In this document: one piece after another, positions 1 through 9,132 of the stretch
Layout of the letters: each line of letters opens with the position of its first letter
How positions within the stretch are numbered: the stretch's first letter is position 1
NCBI GenBank assembly: GCA_035296965.1
Contig: DATGZX010000038.1
Location: forward strand, 1-38,055
Source: DATGZX01 sp035296965
Lineage (GTDB): Bacteria > Planctomycetota > Planctomycetia > Gemmatales > Gemmataceae
Direction of reading: 5' to 3'
DNA: 38,055 nt
Translations under genes and position numbers: made by a program
The notes under the pieces: model-generated
Seen by the model: only the letters and a program-made list of their open reading frames with translations
Told to the model about the DNA's origin: nothing
Database searches by the model: none

Positions 1-3000
1 TTCCCCGGCAGCGCCGCCTGACCGTCACTGCTCGTCAAATGCACCGTGCCAAGGTAACCCGTCGCCGTGTTGTTATACGGGTCCTTCGCCGTCACCGTGA
101 ACGTGCCCGACGTGCCCGCTGTCACCGGCGACGTGAAGCCATTCACTACGAAAACGCTTGCCGCAGCCGGGTTCACCGTGATGCCCGTTTGGCTGCCCGT
201 GATTGTGCCCGTGACCGTGTCGGTTGCCGTCAGAGACTCTGTGCCCGCAGTCTTCAGCGTCGCGCTGAACGTGTGCACGCCGGTGTCGCCAGAAGTGAAT
301 GTGTAATTCCCCGGGAGCGCTGCCTGACCGTCGCTGCTCGTCAAATGCAACGTGCCAAGGTAACCTGTCGCCGTGTTGTTGTACGGGTCCTTCGCCGTCA
401 CCGTGAACGTGCCCGACGCGCCCGCGGTCACCGGCGACGTGAAGCCAGTCACCACGAAAACGCTTGCCGCAGCCGGGTTCACCGTGATGCCTGTTTGGCT
501 GCCCGTGATCGTGCTCGTCACCGTGTCCGTTGCCGTCAGCGACTCTGTGCCCGCAGTCTTCAGCGCCGCGCTGAAGGTGTGCACCCCACTGTCGCCAGAC
601 GTGAACGTGTAATTCCCCGGCAGCGCCGCCTGACCGTCACTGCTCGTGAGATGTACCGTGCCAAGGTAGCCCGTCGCCGTGTTGTTATACGGGTCCTTCG
701 CCGTCACCGTGAACGTGCTCGACGTGCCCGCTGTCACCGGCGACGTAAAGCCAGTCACCACGAAAACGCTCGCCGCAGCCGGGTTCACCGTGATGGCCGT
801 TTGGCTGCCCGTGATCGTGCCCGTCACCGTGTCGGTCGCCGTCAGCGACTGCGTGCCCGCAGTCTTCAGCGTCGCGCTGAAGGTGTGCACCCCACTGTCG
901 CCAGACGTGAACGTGTAATTCCCCGGCAGCGTCGCCTGACCGTCACTGCTCGTGAGATGTATCGTGCCAAGGTAACCCGTTGCCGTGTTGCTGTACGGGT
1001 CCTTCGCCGTCACCGTGAACGTGCCCGCCGTGCCCGCTGTCACCGGCGACGTGAAGCCAGTTACCACGAAAACGCTTGCCGCAGCCGAGTTCACCATGAT
1101 GCCCATCTGGCTGCCCGTGATCGTGCCCGTGACCGTGTCGGTCGCCGATATCGACTCCGTGCCCGCAGTCTTCAAGGTCACGCTGAACGTGTGTACGCCG
1201 TTGTCGCTGCTCGTAAACGTATAGTTCGCGGGTAGCACGGCCTGGCCGTCGCTACTTGCGAAGTGCACCGTACCAGTGTAGTTGGTGACAGTCTGGTTCG
1301 ATGAATTCTCGGCCGTCACGGTGATCGTTGCCGCCGTCCCCGCCGTAATGGTCGCCGGGAACCCTGTCACCAGCAGGCTTGCGGCACCTGATGAGGCGGA
1401 ACTTACCACGATGCCGGACTGCGTGCCAGTGATGCTGCTTGTCACCGTGTCCGTCGCGGTCAAGGATTGCGTTCCCGTGGTATTGAAAGTTGCGCTGAAC
1501 GTGCCGCTACCGTTCGTGAGAGTCGAGTGTCCCGGCAACGTGGCGAGAGGATCGCTGCTGGAAAACGCCACGGTGCCCGTGTAGCCGGCAGCGGTATTGC
1601 TATAGGCGTCTTTGGCCGTGACCGTGAAGTTCCCGGATTGACCTGCCGCGATCGGTGTCGGGAAGCCGGTGACGACGAAAATGCTCGCCGCAGCCGGGTT
1701 CACCGTGATGCCCGTCTGGCTGCCCGTGATCGTGCCCGTCACCGTGTCGGTCGCCGTCAGCGACCCTGTGCCTGCCGTCTTCAGCGTCGCGCTGAACGTG
1801 TGCACGCCGCCGTCGCCTGACGTGAACGTGTAATTCCCAGGCAGCGCCGCCTGACCGTCGCTGCTGGTGAAATGCACCGAGCCCAGGTATCCCGTCGCCG
1901 TGTTGTTGTACGGGTCCTTCGCGGTCACTGTGAGCGTGCCCGACGTGCCCGCCGTTACAGGGGATGTGAAGCCACTCACCACGAAAACGCTCGCCGCCGC
2001 CGGGTTCACCGTGATGCCCGTTTGGCTGCCCGTGATGCTGCTTGTCACCGTGTCGGTTGCCGTCAGCGACTGCGTTCCCTTTGTCTTGAGCGTGCCACTG
2101 AATGTGTGCACGCCGCTGTCCGCGCTCGTAAACTTGTAGTTGCCCGGCAGTGCCGCTTGGCCATCGCTGCTCGTGAAATGCACCGATCCGACGTAGCCGG
2201 TCGCCGTGTTGTTGTACGCGTCCTTCGCGGTCACCGAAAACGTGCCCGCCGTGCCCGCCGTTACAGGCGAGGTGAAGCCAGTCACAACGAAAACGCTCGC
2301 TGCCGCCGGGTTCACCGTGATGCCCGACTGGCTGCCGGTGACCGTGCCCGTCACCGTATCCGTTGCTATTATCGACTGTGCTCCAGCCGTCTTCAACGTT
2401 CCACTGAACGTGTGCACGCCGCTATCGCCAGAGGTGAACGAGTAATTGCTCGGAAGCGCCGCCTGGCCATCGCTGCTTGTGAAGTGCACTGTGCCGACGT
2501 AGCTGGTCGCCGTGTTATTGTACGGGTCCTTCGCCGTAACCGTGAACGTGCCCGACGTGCCCGCCGTTACGGGGGACGTGAAGCCAGTCACTGCGAAAAC
2601 GCTCGCTGCCGCCGGGGTCACCGTGATGCCCGTTTGGCTGCCCGTGATGCTGCTCGTCACCGTGTCCGTCGCCGTCAGCGACCGCGTTCCAGCCGTCTTG
2701 AGGGTGGCGCTGAACGTGTGCACGCCGCCGTCCGCGCTCACAAACTTGTAGTTGCCTGGCAGTGCCGCTTGACCATCGCTGCTCGTGAAGTGCACCGTAC
2801 CGACATAGCCGGTGGCCGTATTGTTGTAGGGATCCTTCGCGGTCACAGTGAACGTGCCCGATGTGCCCGCCGTTACAGGGGACGTGAAGCCAGTCACCAC
2901 GAAAACGCTCGCTGGAGCCGGGTTCACCGTGATGCCCGACTGGCTGCCCGTGATGCTGCTCGTCACCGTGTCCGTCCCCGCGATAGACTGGGTCCCCGCC

Positions 3001-4130
3001 GTCTTCAGGGTCGCGCTGAACGTATGGGCTCCCTTGTCGCTGCTCGTGAAAGTGTAGTTGGCCGGCAGTACAGCCTGAGCATCGCTGCTGGTGAAATGCA
3101 CCCTGCCCCTATAGCCGGTGGCCGTATTGCCGTAGGGGTCCTTCGCCGCCACCGTGAACGTGCCCGACATGCCCGCGGTCGCCGGCGACGTAAAGCCACT
3201 GACCACGTAAACGCTTGCTGCGGCCGGGTTCACCGTAATGCCCGACTGGCTGCCCGTGATCGCGCCCGACACGGTGTCCGTAGCGGTGAGCGATTGCGTG
3301 CCTGCTGTTTTAAGAATCACACTGAAGGTATGCGTGCCGTTGTCGCTGCTCGCGAAAGTGTAATTGGCCGGCAGTACCGCCTGGGTGTCGCTGCTTGTGA
3401 ACTGCACCGTTCCGGTGTAACCCGTGACCGGTTGGCCGCCAAAGTTCTCGGCGGTCACGGTTACGCTGCCTTGCGTACCGGCGGTCACCGTAGAAGAAAA
3501 GCCGGTGACCAGCAAGCTGGTGACGACAGTGGGCGAGTAGATCACAATTCCGGATTCCGAACCGGTAATGGTACTCGTCACGGTGTCCGTGGCGGTAAGG
3601 GATTGGGTGCCAAGCGAGTTGAAGGTGGCGCTGAACGTGCCGGTACCATTGGTCAATGCCGCATTCGCCGGCAGCGATGCCTGCGTGTCGCTGCTGCTGA
3701 AGGTCACCGTGCCGGTATAGCCGCTTGCGGTGTTCCCGTACGGATCCTTCGCAGTGACCGTGAAATTTGCGGGAGTGCCCACGGCCGTGGGAGAGGGAAA
3801 ACCACTGACCACAAAGATACTGGCAGCTGCCGGTATGACCGTGATCCCGGTTTCCGTGCCGAGCACACTCGTGGTCACCGCATCGGCCACGGTCAGCGAC
3901 TGAGTGCCGGCCGTATCAAACGTGACGTTGAACGTATGCACGCCATTATCGGCAGTCGTGAACTCGTAGTCGCTGGGCAGGACCGCCTGAAGGTCGCTGC
4001 TCGTGAAATGCACGGTGCCCACGTAGCCGGTTGCGGTCTGAGCCAAAGAATTCTCAGCCGTTACCGTGATGCTGAGCGATGTTCCGGCGGTGGTGGGAGA
4101 GGAGATTGGGCTGATCGCGAAACTCGTAGT
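1..4130 (-). repeat. Tandem 306-bp repeats encoding 102-residue Ig-like units
   Basis: The same DNA unit recurs every 306 bp. The stretch encoding the KDPYNNTA motif falls near 67, 373, 679, 985, 1897, 2203, 2509, 2815 and 3121, with divergent versions near 1285, 1591, 3427, 3733 and 4039. One interval (about 1315 to 1618) is 303 bp, so one unit is a residue shorter. Copies between 1 and 1000 are nearly identical at the DNA level, which suggests recent duplication or gene conversion. The units lie in frame in the S53 gene and look like bacterial Ig-like (invasin/adhesin type) domains, used as a stalk or surface anchor in other proteins. There are no short unique spacers, so this is not a CRISPR array. 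Confidence 0.93.
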
Positions 4131-5444
4131 GCCGCCGGTTGGGGACCCGGCCAGCGCCGGAACCAGCAGATTGGCAATGGGCGTGCCGCGACCGGTCACC
4201 AGGTCGTAGCCGGGGCCGGCGGGATATCCATTGTTGCCCGTGGTAATATCATGGAAGTCGCTCTGCGGCAATTGGTAGAGGGCCGGCAGCGTCTGGGTTC
4301 CGCCATAAAGAGATGGTTCACCGCTGATGGCCCGCGCCTGGTTGAGAATGGCCATCACGCCGGACCACATGGGCGTGGCAAGGCTGGTTCCGCCGACCTG
4401 AATCCAGGGAGTCGAGGTGCCGAAGTCATAGCTATCGCACACGGCAACGCCGCTGTTGGGATCGGCATCGAAGGCGACGTCAGGATTGGTTCGTTGCGTG
4501 CTGCTCTGGGTAACAACACCATTCTGATACGCTGGCTGCGGCTCATAGTTACTGATCCCGCCGCCGCTGCCGCTCCAGCCCGCTTCGCTCTTCCAGTTGT
4601 TGTTGGAGTCGAGGGTCAGGGTTGTGCCCCCCACCGCCACGACGTTGGGCGAATAAGCGGGGTAGCCGGACGGCTCGCCGTTATCTCCGGTAGCAGCAAA
4701 GAAGGTGACACCGCCCGTTCGGGTCGATGGCGTCGTGTACACCGAATCGTAGCTATTCTCACCGAAGAATTCCGAGCTGCTGTAACTCATCGACACCGCG
4801 GATACGCCGGCCGTAGCCGCCGCGGTCTGCACGGCAGTATCGAGATCGGCGAAGCTTGGGCTGTTTGCCTCGAACAGAATGATATTGGCGGAGGGTGCGA
4901 TACTGTGCGCCCACTGCACATCGAGCGACTCTTCCACCTCCCAGTCCAAGCCGCCGGGGCCGGAGGGATCGGTGCCGGGCATGGTGGTGCCGCCCGTTTG
5001 GTTCTCTTTTGTAAACGTAAAGGTCGTATTGCTGAGCGCGGGGTCCTGGGGCGAGAACGTTGCATCAAACTGGGCCAGGTCGGCCGTTATCGTTGGGTCG
5101 TCGTATGCATCGACGATGGCGATTGTTTGACCGGCGCCGTTCCCCGCGACGTTGCCAAACATGATCTGGTTGATGCCGTACGCCTTGATCATCTGATATG
5201 GTTGGAGTGCCCCGGACGGCGGCGCGGGACTTTGGTCCGGCTTTGCACCATTGCCGTGGAACAATCGGAATTGCGGGATGCCCATTCCGGTTCCGGATGA
5301 GTTGGAAAGGGTTAACCGCTCTTCCAGGGGCTCTAAGTAAAGAGGCCGGGACCGGCCGCGCAGGCGTCTTCGCTCACGGCGAGCTTCGCTCCTGGGCTGC
5401 TGCGGCTTGTAATTCCCCAAGAATTGGAGCCATTGTGCAAGCAT
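1..5444 (-). CDS. Giant secreted sedolisin-like (S53) protease with Ig-like repeats, C-terminus cut by window edge
   Basis: At least 1814 residues are visible, reading from ATG at 5444 to the left edge with no stop. The N-terminus (MLAQWLQFLGNYKPQ, an Arg-rich stretch, then LEPLEERLTLS at about 37-47) resembles an N-terminal region common on planctomycete secreted proteins, and it decides the start. Residues about 80-430 form the peptidase: E171 and D175 in EESLDVQWAHSIAP fit the sedolisin Glu/Asp pair, D254 in ATGDNG the oxyanion Asp, and S354 in GGTSLATP the nucleophile; DLVTGRGTP near 414-422 matches the calcium site. The usual long sedolisin pro-domain is not evident, as only about 80 residues precede the catalytic fold. 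From about residue 440 onwards there are roughly 14 Ig-like units, each carrying a form of TAKDPYNNTATGY or TAEN and HFTSSDGQA. The protein is probably exported and surface-attached. The S53 fold is well supported; activity and substrate are inferred. Confidence 0.9.
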   Translation of the reverse strand, partial: MLAQWLQFLGNYKPQQPRSEARRERRRLRGRSRPLYLEPLEERLTLSNSSGTGMGIPQFRLFHGNGAKPDQSPAPPSGALQPYQMIKAYGINQIMFGNVAGNGAGQTIAIVDAYDDPTITADLAQFDATFSPQDPALSNTTFTFTKENQTGGTTMPGTDPSGPGGLDWEVEESLDVQWAHSIAPSANIILFEANSPSFADLDTAVQTAAATAGVSAVSMSYSSSEFFGENSYDSVYTTPSTRTGGVTFFAATGDNGEPSGYPAYSPNVVAVGGTTLTLDSNNNWKSEAGWSGSGGGISNYEPQPAYQNGVVTQSSTQRTNPDVAFDADPNSGVAVCDSYDFGTSTPWIQVGGTSLATPMWSGVMAILNQARAISGEPSLYGGTQTLPALYQLPQSDFHDITTGNNGYPAGPGYDLVTGRGTPIANLLVPALAGSPTGGTTSFAISPISSPTTAGTSLSITVTAENSLAQTATGYVGTVHFTSSDLQAVLPSDYEFTTADNGVHTFNVTFDTAGTQSLTVADAVTTSVLGTETGITVIPAAASIFVVSGFPSPTAVGTPANFTVTAKDPYGNTASGYTGTVTFSSSDTQASLPANAALTNGTGTFSATFNSLGTQSLTATDTVTSTITGSESGIVIYSPTVVTSLLVTGFSSTVTAGTQGSVTVTAENFGGQPVTGYTGTVQFTSSDTQAVLPANYTFASSDNGTHTFSVILKTAGTQSLTATDTVSGAITGSQSGITVNPAAASVYVVSGFTSPATAGMSGTFTVAAKDPYGNTATGYRGRVHFTSSDAQAVLPANYTFTSSDKGAHTFSATLKTAGTQSIAGTDTVTSSITGSQSGITVNPAPASVFVVTGFTSPVTAGTSGTFTVTAKDPYNNTATGYVGTVHFTSSDGQAALPGNYKFVSADGGVHTFSATLKTAGTRSLTATDTVTSSITGSQTGITVTPAAASVFAVTGFTSPVTAGTSGTFTVTAKDPYNNTATSYVGTVHFTSSDGQAALPSNYSFTSGDSGVHTFSGTLKTAGAQSIIATDTVTGTVTGSQSGITVNPAAASVFVVTGFTSPVTAGTAGTFSVTAKDAYNNTATGYVGSVHFTSSDGQAALPGNYKFTSADSGVHTFSGTLKTKGTQSLTATDTVTSSITGSQTGITVNPAAASVFVVSGFTSPVTAGTSGTLTVTAKDPYNNTATGYLGSVHFTSSDGQAALPGNYTFTSGDGGVHTFSATLKTAGTGSLTATDTVTGTITGSQTGITVNPAAASIFVVTGFPTPIAAGQSGNFTVTAKDAYSNTAAGYTGTVAFSSSDPLATLPGHSTLTNGSGTFSATFNTTGTQSLTATDTVTSSITGTQSGIVVSSASSGAASLLVTGFPATITAGTAATITVTAENSSNQTVTNYTGTVHFASSDGQAVLPANYTFTSSDNGVHTFSVTLKTAGTESISATDTVTGTITGSQMGIMVNSAAASVFVVTGFTSPVTAGTAGTFTVTAKDPYSNTATGYLGTIHLTSSDGQATLPGNYTFTSGDSGVHTFSATLKTAGTQSLTATDTVTGTITGSQTAITVNPAAASVFVVTGFTSPVTAGTSSTFTVTAKDPYNNTATGYLGTVHLTSSDGQAALPGNYTFTSGDSGVHTFSAALKTAGTESLTATDTVTSTITGSQTGITVNPAAASVFVVTGFTSPVTAGASGTFTVTAKDPYNNTATGYLGTLHLTSSDGQAALPGNYTFTSGDTGVHTFSATLKTAGTESLTATDTVTGTITGSQTGITVNPAAASVFVVNGFTSPVTAGTSGTFTVTAKDPYNNTATGYLGTVHLTSSDGQAALPG

Positions 5445-6089
5445 AGGTAGTTCCCGACATCAATGGAGAGGGCGAAGCCATGTGCGATAGGGACCAATCT
5501 CTACCCGGGCAGACGGATGCATCGACTCGGAGTATCCAAGCTTGGTCATGGAACGGGTGGCATGACCAGAATCTGCGACCGGCGGCGGGGCTGCGACCTC
5601 TGCCAACAAGCGAATCCGTTTCAACCGTCTGCCGTGACCGTCAACTCGGGCAAATCGAATGTCAAAGGGCCCAAATTGGGTTCGTACGGTAGCTTGTTCG
5701 CACCGTTCTGGTGAACGTCGCGAGCCATCGCGCCTGTCTCTGAGATGGCAAGAGGGAAGGCATCCCCAGGACAGATTTCCGACTTAAGTTATCACAAGAA
5801 AAGACCCTCGAGCGGGACCACGTTCGCAAAATTTGGCAGCTTGCGTCGGTTCGGAACGAGTCTCACTCGCTTCGGCATCTGAGAGAGATTATCCAGTCTC
5901 TCGGCGAAAAGCAAAGATAAAATGTCGAAAAAAAGTGTGATGATTGTGTGATCGTACCCCCAGGCTCAAGAGGTCCGCGCTGTGCGTTTCAGAGGAATGG
6001 CAGGGGGAGCAAGCTTGACACACTGCCTGCCGACGACGACACTTAGTTGGCGGCCCTCATCACCGTCTTCTTGAATTCAAGCCCCTGCT
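5445..6089. other. 645-bp interval without a convincing gene
   Basis: The interval lies between the divergent starts of the S53 gene and the kinase gene and must hold both promoters, but I see no clear -35/-10 pair. One plus-strand frame is open from 5480 except for two stops (about 5690 and 5741) and ends at TAA 5918-5920. Its last part (5744-5917) would read as a charged helical segment with KLSQEKTLERDHVRKIW, but it has no start codon. This may be a decayed gene or chance; I do not call a CDS. Confidence 0.4.
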
Positions 6090-8885
6090 ATGCCGGACTC
6101 TTCGGAACATCAGCGAGTCGCCGACGATCGTGTCCACCGGCCGAACCCTTCCACGATAGATATGGCCGGCAAATCCGATGTTCACGAGCAGCCAACGCTG
6201 ACACCCGCTCCTCCACTCGACGTTGCGGAGCAACCAACGCTCGCTCCGGGCGTTGCGCAGAAGCCCGTTGATGCAAAGGCTGCTTGCGGCGGCGACTTGA
6301 TCTTTGAAGCGCGCCGCTTTGGCGATTACGAATTGCTCGGGGAATTGGCTCGCGGAGGCATGGGAATTGTCTACCGAGCGAGGGAGCGCCAATCGGGACG
6401 GCTGGTCGCTCTCAAGATGATGCTTGACGAGTGCACACCGGATTCAGCTCAGCTGCAACGATTCAACCTGGAGGCGCGTGCCACGGGCGAGCTGAACCAT
6501 CCCGGCATTGTCGCGATCCATGCCTGGGGTGAGCATGAGGGCCGGCTCTTTTACACCATGGACTACGTAGCCGGCTCTCCCCTCAGTCGCCTGATGAAGC
6601 GTAAGCCGCTGCCGATCGAGCGGGCCGAACGCTACATGCTTGGCATCGCCCGCGCCGTCCAGGCTGCTCATGCCCAAGGGATCGTGCACCGCGACTTGAA
6701 GCCAAGCAACGTGATGATCGATTCGTCCGGCCAACCGCGGGTGCTCGACTTCGGCCTGGCGAAGCGCCAGGATCAGCCGCCGCATCATGGCGACGTTGCC
6801 GTCGCCGAAGTGAAGCCTCTGGATGAGGTGCTCGATGCTCTGCCATCCAACGCACCCGCCAGTGCGGTGTCGGCCCCCAGTCCTGAACGTCAGAATTCTC
6901 CCCACCACACCGAGAAAGGGGCAGTTCTGGGTACGCCCAGCTACATGGCTCCCGAACAAGCACGAGGAGAACAGAGCCAGGTGGGGCCGCGCGCGGACGT
7001 GCATGCCCTGGGGGCCATCTTCTTCGAAATGCTCACGGGGCGACCTCCCTTCGAAGCCGCAACGGTTATGGACACGTTGATCCAGGTGATGGAACAAGAG
7101 CCACCACAAGTGCGCAGCCTGAACCCCCTCGTGCCCGCATCGCTCGCCGAAGTGTGCCAGCGCTGCCTGGCGAAGAATCCCCAGGACCGCTATGCAGATG
7201 CCGGCGCGCTGGCAGACGAGCTCGAGGAACGGTGGCAGCGCACAGTTCAAAAACGCCGCTTTGCTCGACTGGCCGCGTGGGCCGGGCTGGCAGCGCTTGT
7301 GCTCTTTGGCATCCGCTTCTTCATGCCGGGATGGGCCTGGCTCTGGTCGGAAGCACTCGCCGACAGAATGCGCTCTTTGGCTGAAATAGGCGGCACGATG
7401 ATGCAAGGGACCGCCGCGGTTCTCGGCTCCTTACTCAGCTTTGTCATTGCCCTACTGCCCTATCTGGCACTCCTGGCATTCGTTGCGTGGTCCGCCGCAT
7501 GGCTTTGGTACCGGATCTCCCGGCCACGGCAAAAACGGCGCGAAGGTGATGATCCGCAGGCACAAGGGGCATCCTACCTGCAAAAACTCTTTGCGGTTGC
7601 CGAGTCAGCTCCCAGAAGCGCCGGGCCGGCCGGGAATACGGTGCAACTGGCGGACGTGGAACTGGGAAAGACCTTGCAAGCGTCTCCGACTTGCCTGCTG
7701 CGCAAAGGACGGCAAAAGTCTTTGGACCGGCCCGTGCTGGCGTGGATGGACACGCGGCCTTTGCCTGAAGGAGCGCCGGCGCCCGGTGTGATGGTGCATC
7801 ACCCTTCAGTGCTAACTCTGCACGCTGTCACCTCGTGCCCCGAGGGCCGGTTCCTGGTTACCGAGGCGACTCCGGCCACGCCGCTCGCCGATTTACTGGA
7901 TCACAGGCACCTGGAACCGCTGGAAGCGGTCGCCATGGTCGTGAAGATTGCTTACGCCTTGCAAGCTTTTCATGACCAGGGAGCATGCCACGGCCAGCTT
8001 GCCCCCGAATGGATCTTGGCCCAGGGCGATTTGGAGCCGCTCCTTTGCCCCTGCGGCGTTCCCAGTCAATCTCTTGAAGACCGAGGCCAGGACGTGGTGC
8101 GACTGGGAACCCTGCTCCTGGAATGGTTACCACAACGGCCGCGGCGCTGGCAGCGCAAGCCGTTGGCCACCCTCTATCGAGTTTGCGACGCGGCCACGAG
8201 GGAAACTTACTCACGGCCGGCTGACCTCGCTGTGGACCTGGAGCGCGCTGCATACGCCTCGCTGGTCCGCTGGCGCGGCCAGCTGGCGGCGTGGGCCGTA
8301 GTGGCCCTGTTCGTTCTGCCCATGGTCGCCCTTGCGATCGCACGCAACTTCGCGCTTTCCAGCAAGACCGACGACCAGTCCCAGCCCCTGGGCGAGGTGG
8401 GCCAGTTTGCCATGAATAACTGGCTCCTTCTTATCGCGCCAAGTGCCGTTCTCCTCGGATTCATCCACGGGAGGACCTTTGCCAATTACTTGCGGCTGCG
8501 CCCGCTGCAAGCCGTGCGAGCACAATTATGGAAAGAATCCATTCTCCCGGCAGCAGTCAGCATGGCGATCCTTACGCTGGTGCCCAGCGGCATAGCTTGC
8601 TATCTCCTTTCCGGGGAAGGTCTCGAGATCGGGCCGCGCGTGCTGTTCCTGGGAGTTGGCGAATTGCTGGGCTTCTGGTTCCTGGGCGTTTGGCTGACCG
8701 CTATCGTTGCTTTCCTGGAGGTCCTCGTGGGCAGCTTGCGGTCGCAAGCAACCGACGGAGTCCTGGATTCCGTGGGGATACTGGCGACCCTGCTACACGC
8801 ACTGCCGAGGCCCCAGCAATCTTCGAGAACGCCTGGGAGCAAATCACTGAACCGGAGAACAGATTTGCAGTCGAAGGAATCGTGA
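6090..8885 (+). CDS. Membrane Ser/Thr protein kinase fused to a pseudokinase domain
   Basis: The product has 931 residues. The kinase domain (about 78-380) carries the Gly-rich loop GELARGGMGIVYRA, catalytic K109, HRDLKPSN (D202), DFG at 220-222 and APE at 287-289, so it should be active. A long insert of about 50 residues sits between DFG and APE. Two hydrophobic segments follow (about 394-414 and 446-474). Residues about 520-725 look like a second kinase fold that has lost its key residues: HGQLAPEW (634-641) replaces HRDLKPxN, and no VAxK lysine or DFG is found. Four further hydrophobic segments lie at about 732-752, 778-793, 818-841 and 851-882. Likely role: a membrane sensor kinase whose second lobe is regulatory or a docking site. 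The ATG at 6090 has no clear ribosome site; ATG 6162 is an alternative. Confidence 0.92.
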   Translation: MPDSSEHQRVADDRVHRPNPSTIDMAGKSDVHEQPTLTPAPPLDVAEQPTLAPGVAQKPVDAKAACGGDLIFEARRFGDYELLGELARGGMGIVYRARERQSGRLVALKMMLDECTPDSAQLQRFNLEARATGELNHPGIVAIHAWGEHEGRLFYTMDYVAGSPLSRLMKRKPLPIERAERYMLGIARAVQAAHAQGIVHRDLKPSNVMIDSSGQPRVLDFGLAKRQDQPPHHGDVAVAEVKPLDEVLDALPSNAPASAVSAPSPERQNSPHHTEKGAVLGTPSYMAPEQARGEQSQVGPRADVHALGAIFFEMLTGRPPFEAATVMDTLIQVMEQEPPQVRSLNPLVPASLAEVCQRCLAKNPQDRYADAGALADELEERWQRTVQKRRFARLAAWAGLAALVLFGIRFFMPGWAWLWSEALADRMRSLAEIGGTMMQGTAAVLGSLLSFVIALLPYLALLAFVAWSAAWLWYRISRPRQKRREGDDPQAQGASYLQKLFAVAESAPRSAGPAGNTVQLADVELGKTLQASPTCLLRKGRQKSLDRPVLAWMDTRPLPEGAPAPGVMVHHPSVLTLHAVTSCPEGRFLVTEATPATPLADLLDHRHLEPLEAVAMVVKIAYALQAFHDQGACHGQLAPEWILAQGDLEPLLCPCGVPSQSLEDRGQDVVRLGTLLLEWLPQRPRRWQRKPLATLYRVCDAATRETYSRPADLAVDLERAAYASLVRWRGQLAAWAVVALFVLPMVALAIARNFALSSKTDDQSQPLGEVGQFAMNNWLLLIAPSAVLLGFIHGRTFANYLRLRPLQAVRAQLWKESILPAAVSMAILTLVPSGIACYLLSGEGLEIGPRVLFLGVGELLGFWFLGVWLTAIVAFLEVLVGSLRSQATDGVLDSVGILATLLHALPRPQQSSRTPGSKSLNRRTDLQSKES

Positions 8886-9132
8886 GAGCATGGCGAGACC
8901 TAAACGCAGGGAGCATTTGTCGAACCCTCACGGCCTGCGGCTACGTGATTGTATCTTCTGTCCCCCACTAGAGCGGCGAGTGTTTGGGCTAATATTCTGC
9001 CTCTCTATTTTGTCTTCCCTTGGGCCCGACGATTTTGCTTGCGGCTGGCGGCCGGTCGTGAGATAGTGGGTCGAAACTCTCCACATTCGGCGGCTTGGGC
9101 TTGTCAGTGAGGGACCTGATCCTGGAGGAGAT

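Noticed and set aside
39..1235. Plus-strand frame of 398 codons and four 79-codon copies
   Set aside because: Same shadow of the repeat array; periodicity comes from the minus-strand gene.
1..3300. CRISPR-like array
   Set aside because: The period is 306 bp with no short repeats and unique spacers; it is an in-frame protein repeat.
1872..5300. Plus-strand open frame of 1142 codons
   Set aside because: It lies opposite the S53 repeat gene and its protein is a repetitive Arg/His-rich shadow of the 306-bp repeats.
6444..7406. Minus-strand frame of 320 codons
   Set aside because: It is antisense to the kinase domain, has no motif, and the kinase is plainly the real gene.
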